Source of the DNA: Madurella fahalii
Taxonomy: Eukaryota; Ascomycota; Sordariomycetes; Sordariales
Assembly: GCA_029876055.1 (NCBI GenBank)
Contig: CM056878.1
Span: forward strand, 2,790,001 to 2,854,000
DNA length: 64,000 nucleotides
Reading direction: 5' to 3'
The notes under the pieces were generated by a model. The model was not told the DNA's origin. It ran no database searches and saw only the letters and a program-made list of their open reading frames with translations. Position 1 is the first letter of the stretch. Every line of letters starts with the position of its first letter. Both the position numbers and the translations under genes were made by a program. Positions 56,990 through 64,000 of this stretch are shown here, one piece after another.

Positions 56990-58865
56990 TTATAAGTATA
57001 TCATGTCATCCCGCGACGCTACGACCTCCAGTGTTAGTAGTGATCCAGACCAGAAGCTCCCACTTGTAGCCTCAGAGGAAGGGTGGTTCTTACGGCCTGT
57101 CCCAATCCATTTCACGGGGACGCCTGTATATTCTTCAACGAATTTGACGTATGCCTGTGCTTGCCGCGGTAGGTCCTCCTATATAGCATTAGTAAGGGCA
57201 GACACATTTCCAGAGGGGGCCAATGATTAGCGTACGAATTTCTTCACCGCTGTTGTCGCCGTTTGCCAACCCTCAAACTCCTTGTAGACAACCTCGCACG
57301 TCTCGAGGAATCCAAGATCCGCAGGGAAGTATTCAAGCTCATGGCCCAACTGGGGGTCCTTATAGGCAACGGCGACCTTGATGGTCGGGAAGGTGTCGAG
57401 GACGTCGAGTTCTACACAATTTGTCAGTTCCTACTCCCACCATCCCACTTTCAATGAAACATACTCGTCAGGTTCCAGGCGGTATAGTAATTCACCGACG
57501 CCGAGTACTTCAGGACCACGAGGTCGAGCCATCCACACCTGCGTTTCCTGCCGGTGGAGACGCCCCATTCACGGCCGATCTGCTGCAGTTTCTGGCCGGC
57601 CTCACCAACATCCTCAGTCTTGAAGATACCTTCTCCTACCCTGGTCTGTTTTACCGTTAGTGACGGTTAACCATGGATTATGGAATCAGCAGAAACAGAG
57701 ACGTACAGTGTAGGCCTTGGCAACACTAGCAATGAATCAGTAAACACGCCAAAGAAAACCACGAGCAAGAGAACTAACCCAATAATCTCCCTAGAAGCAA
57801 AGATTATTAGCCTATGTTCTCGATGCGTGTGCATGTCTCCGTAACCCACTTAATTTTCCTGGGGTTGACTGCCAGTCCGGTGATGACACCACCAAGCCCA
57901 GTGTTGCTGCTAGTGACGAACGGATATGTGCCTAGGGCGATGACTGTTAGCGATATCTCTGGGTGTCCCCATGGGGCGTGGGAATATCCCACCGTAATCA
58001 ATATCCAGCATTAGCGCGTTTGCGCCCTCGATCAGGATGTTGACGCCCCTCGCTTGGGCCGTCTGCATGAAGTTAACAGCATCGACGACAAACTCGGGCA
58101 GCTTCTGGCGGTATTCGCGAAAGCGCGCAATCTCCTCCTCAACATCATACTCCAGCAAGTCACCGAACCGCTTCTTGTAGCCAGCCGCCAACTTGCGCAG
58201 CTTCGCCTCGAATTGCTCCTGGTCGAAGATCTCGTGGACCCGTATCCCGTTCCGGGCCGCCTTGTTGGAGTACGAGGGGCCGATACCGCGGCCCGTGGTC
58301 CCAATCTTGTTGCCCGCGAGTTCCTTCTCTTCCAGGCCGTCGACACGGGCGTGCAGTTCGAGGTTCACCTGGGCGCGGTCGCTGACGAGGAGTTTCTCGC
58401 GGGCGTGATTCAGTCCCTTCTCCTCAAGGGCCGCAAGTTCCTTAAAGAAAGCCTGGACATTAAAGACAACACCCGAGCCGATCAAGTTGATGCAATTCGG
58501 ATTGACCAGGCCCGAGGGCAGGAGATGGAAGCTGGCGAGGAGTCAACGGCTGGTTCAGGGGTTTCGAAAAGGAGATTGGGAGTATCGTACTCATAGGAAA
58601 CGCCATTAGCACTGCAGATGTAGTCAATTAGCCTCACACTCACGCCGTGATGCCCGTACATGTGAACTCACACGACGGAGTGACCCGCATTATGCCCACC
58701 GGCGGCGCGGGCGCAAACCTGGGCCTTTTGGCAGAGAATATCGCTGAGCTTTCCCTTGCCCTCATCCCCTGACCACAAAGATCTCGAGTTAGCAGCCGGT
58801 TCAGAGATCTTCCCACCGCAAGCGTTGCACCTACCCCATTGGGAGCCCAGAATAATGGTCACCAT
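56990..58865 (-). CDS. ade12: Adenylosuccinate synthetase
   Basis: Converts IMP, aspartate and GTP to adenylosuccinate, the committed step from IMP to AMP. Eleven exons (minus): 58835-58865, 58672-58768, 58591-58611, 57993-58531, 57850-57931, 57779-57790, 57707-57725, 57465-57645, 57236-57411, 57094-57178, 56990-57018. They sum to 423 residues, the normal family length. The GTP loop GSQWGDEGKGK is assembled across intron 1. GGHNAGHSV, GTTGRGIGPSYSNKAAR (IMP binding), GTYPFVTSSNT and GVSTGRKRRCGWLDL are intact, and the end is WIGTGPSRDDMIYL. Several exons are tiny (12, 19, 21, 29 and 31 nt), but all introns (53-75 nt) have GT..AG ends and recover conserved residues, so the model is well constrained. 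The ATG at 58865 gives MVTIILGSQWG, the usual start. Confidence 0.94.
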
Positions 58866-60239
58866 GTTCAAAGGAGGCCAAGAATGGCAAGGAGCAGTCC
58901 AATTCGCAATCCGGTCGAGCCAGCGGAGAAATTTCTGCTGTGGACGTTTAAAGCTGCTGAACAGTGATGCGCGGGGCTGGTGGGGCACCCCTGCTTTGAG
59001 TCACCCAGCGCTGCGTTGCTGCTGCTGTGACGTGAGATGCGGGGCATCGGCAGGCCCGTAAATCCCGCTGCAGGGCGTGGCTCCGAGACCGGTTCCGGCC
59101 CTTTAGAATAGCAACTAATGCCTCTCTGTAACCGGCGGAGGACGTTCAGAAATACTCAATACATGCATTTGCTGTGGGGTGGTTTGTCAAGATCGTGGTG
59201 CTTCTCGAAATCAGCCGTCAATTATCTCACCAACACCGGGCGCTTCAATGCCCATAAAAACCACCGGTATGCTTGTGTTGCACGTAGGCGGTGGTCCGCC
59301 ATCGCTTCAGCCTTGAGACCGGTCCCCCGGATTACCTATTCCTTGGCACCAAATTAGCTGTCACATCATCCAATCTTGTGAAACCCATTTGATCATCAAT
59401 CCACCGTGGGCTTCATCGACCGCTCTGCGAGTTCCTTACTTTCCGGCCCAGACGGACCCGGACCTCGCCGGCTCCCTAGAACATGCGAGCAATCAAGCTG
59501 GACTACTCAAGTCGAGGAAGTACGGAAAACTGACGTGGAGAGCCCCGGACTGCAGACCCCACAAGGCTGAGAGAAGACGCCTGAATCCGAGGGACTTATG
59601 ATGCATGTACATCAGCATATCTTGATGACCTTGGAGTTGTGTTCGGGCGTATGCATCGCGTTGCTCGTCATCTTATTGGCCCATCGGAGTGTAGTATCCT
59701 GTCCTCGCCTGGAGGGAGAAGCGCCCGTTGGAAAGACACGACCAACATGGCGGTGATTGCAGACCCAGCGGTTCCTCTCTAGGTTCCTTCATGGAGGGCG
59801 GTGACAACGTCCAGTTGGAATCTTGGGAGTCTCGGGTCTCTGAACAGCACGGAACCACCCGCCCGCAACACGACAGGCATATGGAACTCGGTCCATCCCT
59901 CTTACTTTTGCACACTAAGCCAGCGAAGCGCGCGGGCTTTGTATTTCCGTATATAAGTCTACATCAGGGGAACTGATCGCCGTGATATAGCTATCAGGCC
60001 CTGCAGTACTTTCTCCGACAAATCCTTGACCAGCCAAGGGAAACGGTTTTTCTAGATTAGGATTACAGTGCACTTTACAGAATCGAACGGAGGGCTCTAT
60101 TTGCGCCCGCTATATGACACACCAAATCGAAACAAGTGAGTTCAATATTGCGGAATACTTTATAGTCCCGTCGAAGGCCACAAGCGGCATTCGAAGATTC
60201 AGCACTCTCATATACATCTCCTTTCCGTATTTCCCTGTT
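58866..60239. other. Intergenic, ade12 upstream region
   Basis: 1.4 kb carrying the ade12 promoter. No coding region recognised. Confidence 0.45.
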
Positions 60240-60358
60240 ACATACGGCCATAGGCGGTAGAAAATTCGGGATCCCGTCCGCTCTCCCTTAGACAAGCTAC
60301 CGACCGCCGAACTAGTAGTTGGGTCGGTGACGACCAGCGAATTCTCGGTGTTGTATGT
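60240..60358 (+). rRNA. 5S ribosomal RNA gene (dispersed copy)
   Basis: 119 bp, the exact usual length. The 5' end ACATACGGC pairs with the 3' end GTTGTATGT to close helix I. Conserved elements appear in order: GGGATCCCGTCCGCTCTCCC, AGACAAGC, and TAGTAGTTGGGTCGGTGACG followed by ACCAGCGAA, which include the internal pol III control region. T-rich sequence follows at 60362-60373 and can serve as terminator. Filamentous ascomycetes carry 5S genes as dispersed singletons rather than in the rDNA unit, so this location is normal. Differences from the Neurospora 5S recalled from memory lie mainly in helices that still pair, so it looks functional. Confidence 0.9.
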
Positions 60359-60375
60359 GTATTTTAGCTTTTTAT
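60359..60375 (+). terminator. Pol III terminator of the 5S gene
   Basis: T4 at 60362-60365 and T5 at 60369-60373 directly downstream of the 5S gene; runs of T are the pol III stop signal. Confidence 0.6.
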
Positions 60376-62592
60376 CCCATCCCCTCACTCCTTGTTGAGT
60401 GATTCCCCTTGATAACCAGAGGGGTGGGCTAAATCCAGCCAGCGATTGCTAAGAAGTCTCGGCTTGGTAGCTGATTCCTGCGATGGACCCAGTTTTGTTT
60501 TGCACCTTAAGTACATCTCAGCCATTCGTCTTTGGACAGGGCATTGTATTCTACGCCTTTTCTACACCTGTTGCTCGCCTTCTGATCAGGGGTGGCTCTG
60601 TCTACACATGTTGTTTTGGGCCGATCTGGGCTGTAGGAACCTACTTTTGTGGCTGCCCAGCTTTGTCTGTCCGGTTGTTTGTTGTTTATGCTCTTCCCCT
60701 TGTTTTGATATGTATGCGTGTGTAGATATGTATTCCTACACCTTATCCGCACACCTTGCCATAGCAAGTTGATGTGCTGATGCCGCACCCTCACTGTTGG
60801 AAAAGGACATAAAATCCAACGAATTGTCCCAGCTTTGCAGTGATAGAACTTGAGAAAATGGGCACGGGCCACCACCTACCGTTTTGCGACTGAAACCCGG
60901 GGTCTGAGCCAATCAGCACACGCCTTGACCAGGGCAACTTGCTCCCCGGACCTCGACACACAACAATCGACAGTTATCATCCCCCTTTATTAGACTGACG
61001 GCATGACTCACCACGAAGAGGTAAAAGCGATTCTCGGATGAAACAGCCGACCTGTGCCAGAACCAGAGCAGAGCAGTTGAGTTATCGCAAACCAGACCCT
61101 CTGCTTGCGATTTAGGGTCGGGTCGGCCTCATTCGGCATCTCCGGAGCGTCGGTCGGTTGAGGCTTGGGCGCTGATGGAGATGGAGACGGACGCCAGGCG
61201 GAAATTGTTCGGCGCGAGTGCTGGGTGAAAGCCCACTTGGGTTGACACCGAGTTCCATCGACGACCGGATCCTGCTGATATTGAAGGCTATTAATAACCG
61301 AAAGAAACATATAGGGCACAGTACCAGTGTTTCCCATCCAGAAACATCAGCGAATGTGACGGAGCGTGATCTGTACATGTTGCGCTACGTAGGTAGGCTG
61401 CGGACTGCGGGGGTTTGACGAGGTTGAGCCTTGGAGGAAGGTTATGCCAAGACGGCCGCGATGGCTGCAAGCAAGTCCCGGGGAAGCGGGAGGCTGCGGT
61501 GCCATCATGCGGCCTTTGGGGGCTGTTGGGGAGGAGTGGGGAGCGCTCTGTTTTTTTGTTGAATGAAATTGACGAATAAGAAGTGGCCGTCATGTCCAAC
61601 CTCGGCAGACAAAACCGCCATGCTGGAGCATATCCCCGGATCGCTGAACGGATTGTCATGGATTTCGTGAATTTCCCTTTGGGCAAGGAGCATGTGATAG
61701 CCCCAGAAAGGTGTTGAAATCTCTGGTCATCACATTCCAAGGGGTTGCTGCTTGGGTCGGTTTTCGCCTTGAGGGCGGTAACTCCGCTACCCGCCAAGGG
61801 CTTTGACAAGCAAGAGCCATGGTTGGTTCTATCGCGGCGAAAAAAAGGTACTCGATCTTGCCATCTCAAATCCAGTTTCGCCTCGTTGGGGAAGACGACG
61901 TCGACGATATTTCCACGACGGTGCCAACATGGCATGGTAACCAATTGGGACATATCTTCTTGCAGGTTTTGTACTAAACAGATCGCGCGATTTCCGGTGG
62001 TTCTGTGGGATCCCTTGACATTGATGTTTTTGCGTGCCACTTGTGAGTCCTTCGTGCCTGTTCGTCCGTCGCAATGCTGTTCGTAGCGCTTCAAGACCCA
62101 CGATGCGCAATCCGATTGATTGCTTTCGTCCGGAGGGCTAGGCCTTGCCGATGCTGGGTGGTAGCCAGGGATGCCGAGGGAAACAAATGCGTTCCAAGTG
62201 AATAAGTATCAGGTAAACATCCGAGACCCCGCTGCTTATACGTATATCTGCGAGATTCCGAGCCACTCCCATTCGTTTGCCTTCTCTACCTCTCCGTCCT
62301 TCTCATTTGTTTCTTTGCCATTCTGTGTGCCGAATACAGGACTTTACGGAGACATCCATCGTCCTGTTCGCCGTGTCTGTTCTCCCCATTGCGGTTTGGG
62401 CGGCACCCTGCCCGCTCTCAGGACCCCTGCTCAGTGTTACGTGCAGATTGGCGGGAAGCTGTGAGAAAAAAGCGTTGGGAACTTTTTAAACAGAACGATT
62501 GCCCATCCACCACGCCATCATCTCCTGGAAAACTCTCTCGATAACCCCCCAATTGCGTTGATCAGGCCAGGACGACGACGATTGACGCAAAA
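60376..62592. other. Intergenic, promoter side of the elongase gene
   Basis: 2.2 kb. A 267-codon open frame on the minus strand (61291-62094) has a TTG as first possible start and no recognisable domain. A hydrophobic 80-codon frame at 60483-60725 (+) is also unsupported. The region near 62270-62592 is the likely promoter and leader of the elongase gene. Confidence 0.45.
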
Positions 62593-64000
62593 ATGGCCTT
62601 CGAATCGGTTACAGTGTCGCTACCTTCCTCATCTCTCTTCCGTTTCCCACCCAATTCCGGCTCGGGATTCATACCCCCGCCTCCCGCCGGCAGCACATCC
62701 TTCGCACCCCCGGTTGACATCCCAGACCACATCTACCATGCCTTCCTCGATCCCAAGGTTCCCATCACCATCGCCGCCGTCTACGCCGTGACCGCCAAGG
62801 CCCTTAATGTCTACAACAAGTCTACGGGCAAGAAGCCCTGGGCCATTAGCAAGACGCTCGCTTTCCGGTGGTTTGTCATTGCTCACAATGTCTTCCTGGC
62901 CGTCTACTCTGCATGGACATGGTGGGGGATGCTGGGAGCTCTGCGGCGCACCATGGTCAACCCTCTGGGGCCCCACGGCATTGCTGGTTTCCTCGACTCG
63001 GCGTGCCAGGTGAACGGACCGGGCGGCCTGGGCAACGCCGTCTTCTTCAACGAAGCGACCAACTCGTGGCAGTCGTACTCGCCCGAGCCGGCGCTGGCCC
63101 AAGACGGCACTCCGAGCCGGTTCGCTGCTGGGCGCATCTGGAACGAGGGTCTCGCCTTCTACGGATGGCTGTTCTACCTCAGCAAGTTCTATGAAGTCTT
63201 CGACACGCTCATCATCCTCGCCAAGGGCAAGCTCAGCTCAACCCTCCAGACGTATCACCACGCCGGAGCTATGATGTGCATGTGGGCCGGCATGCGCTAC
63301 ATGTCGGTCCCCATCTGGATCTTTGTCTTTTTCAACTCGTTCATCCACGCTATCATGGTGAGTTTTCCCCTTGTCGACGCGTGTTTTGACTTGCAAAACG
63401 GATGGAGCAGAGGAACTGACTTGATGTGCGATAGTACACATACTACACCGTAACAGCCTTCAACATCCGCGTGCCCATGATCATCAAGCGCACCTTGACG
63501 TCGATGCAAATCACGCAGTTCCTCGTCGGTGCCTCGTGCGCCATGGTGCATTCCTTCATCAGCTACACCATCCCCGTCATCTCTGCCTCCGAGACTGGCG
63601 CTCCTGCTACCGCCTCTGCCGCAGCCAACGGCTCCGTAGTTGCCGTAGCCGCTGGCGTCCTCAACAGTGTTAAGGGCACGTATGCACGCCAGACCATGTC
63701 CTGCATCACCTCGAGCGGCCCGACGTTCGCTATCTGGCTCAACGTTCTCTATCTCGCCCCGCTTACCTACCTCTTCGTCTCCTTCTTCATCGAGAGTTAT
63801 ACCCGCCGCAGCAACGCTGCCAGCAAGCAGACCGGGAAGAGGGGCGCCAACGGTACCGCGGCCCGTCGCCTGAGCAACGTCCAGATGGCTGAGAAGGCCG
63901 GCTGGGAGGCAGCCAAGAATGTTGAACGCGAGGTCTACGGCGAGAGCAATGAAGAGGCGATTGCTGGCGAAACTAAGAAGGCCAGCGGCCGGGTGTTGCG
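62593..64000 (+). CDS. ELO-family fatty acid elongase (3' end beyond window)
   Basis: Membrane 3-ketoacyl-CoA synthase of the ELO/GNS1-SUR4 family, which condenses malonyl-CoA with acyl-CoA in the ER. Exons 62593-63357 and 63435 to the window end, with a 77-nt intron (GTGAGT...GATAG) in phase 0; about 443 residues are present. Landmarks: FYLSKFYEVFDTLIILAKGK (the KxxExxDT-like motif), QTYHHAGAMM at the histidine box, and NSFIHAIMYTYYTVTA. Several hydrophobic segments surround these. The histidine box has Gln where many ELO proteins have His (HxxHH), a variant I recall from a filamentous-fungal subgroup. A large loop between the first helices and an Arg/Lys-rich C-terminal tail make it longer than yeast Elo proteins. 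The stop codon lies outside the window. Confidence 0.92.

Noticed and set aside
60483..60725. Hydrophobic 80-codon frame (+)
   Set aside because: Hydrophobicity comes from T-rich DNA downstream of the 5S gene; no supporting signals.
61291..62094. 267-codon open frame on the minus strand
   Set aside because: First possible start is TTG, no recognised motif, and it overlaps other random frames.

Overview
The window is nuclear DNA of a filamentous ascomycete. Genes carry short introns of about 44-160 nt with GT..AG ends and CTAAC/CTGAC-like branch sites. Coding exons are GC-rich, intergenic spaces are long, and the protein set is typical of Sordariomycetes. Protein resemblances and base composition point to Sordariales, perhaps Chaetomiaceae; that placement is inference. 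Nothing suggests a phage, plasmid, CRISPR array or secondary-metabolite cluster.

Layout, left to right. 1-1784 (-): a USP/Ubp12-type deubiquitinase, cut by the window edge. 3576-7053 (-): Ste23/insulysin metallopeptidase. 7054-12371: a 5.3-kb gene-poor stretch. 12372-13315 (-): Mpp6-like exosome cofactor with a C-terminal zinc knuckle, divergent from 13769-14474 (+), the NDUFS6 subunit of complex I. 15088-15446 (-): a tentative 77-residue membrane protein. 18700-21734 (+): polyglutamine-rich protein of unknown function. 22663-23663 (+): EFM4-type lysine methyltransferase, convergent with 24071-26334 (-), PP2A scaffold subunit A. 27266-29809 (-): myotubularin-type lipid phosphatase, divergent from 30465-31408 (+), ribosomal protein S3. 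33047-34813 (-): NIPA-type Mg2+ transporter. 37216-39990 (-): very acidic protein of unknown function. 41152-42016 (+): broken calcineurin-like phosphoesterase. 43447-45194 (+): delta-COP. 45720-48475 (+): APC4. 49111-53422 (+): Sip3/Lam lipid-transfer-type protein. 54651-55778 (+): secreted PI-PLC-like protein. 56990-58865 (-): adenylosuccinate synthetase. 60240-60358 (+): a dispersed 5S rRNA gene. 62593-end (+): ELO-family elongase, cut by the window edge.

The genes are mainly single-copy housekeeping functions: ubiquitin and APC/C control, PP2A, vesicle coat, complex I, translation, purine synthesis, lipid metabolism and nuclear RNA decay. They are not arranged as a pathway. The accessory features are the pseudogene with an exact 68-bp tandem duplication, coding repeats (polyGln, Gly-Asn), micro-exons, a GC-AG intron, a stop/start-overlapping uORF and the tentative small membrane protein. 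Exon structures were built by hand from frame, splice signals and family expectation.
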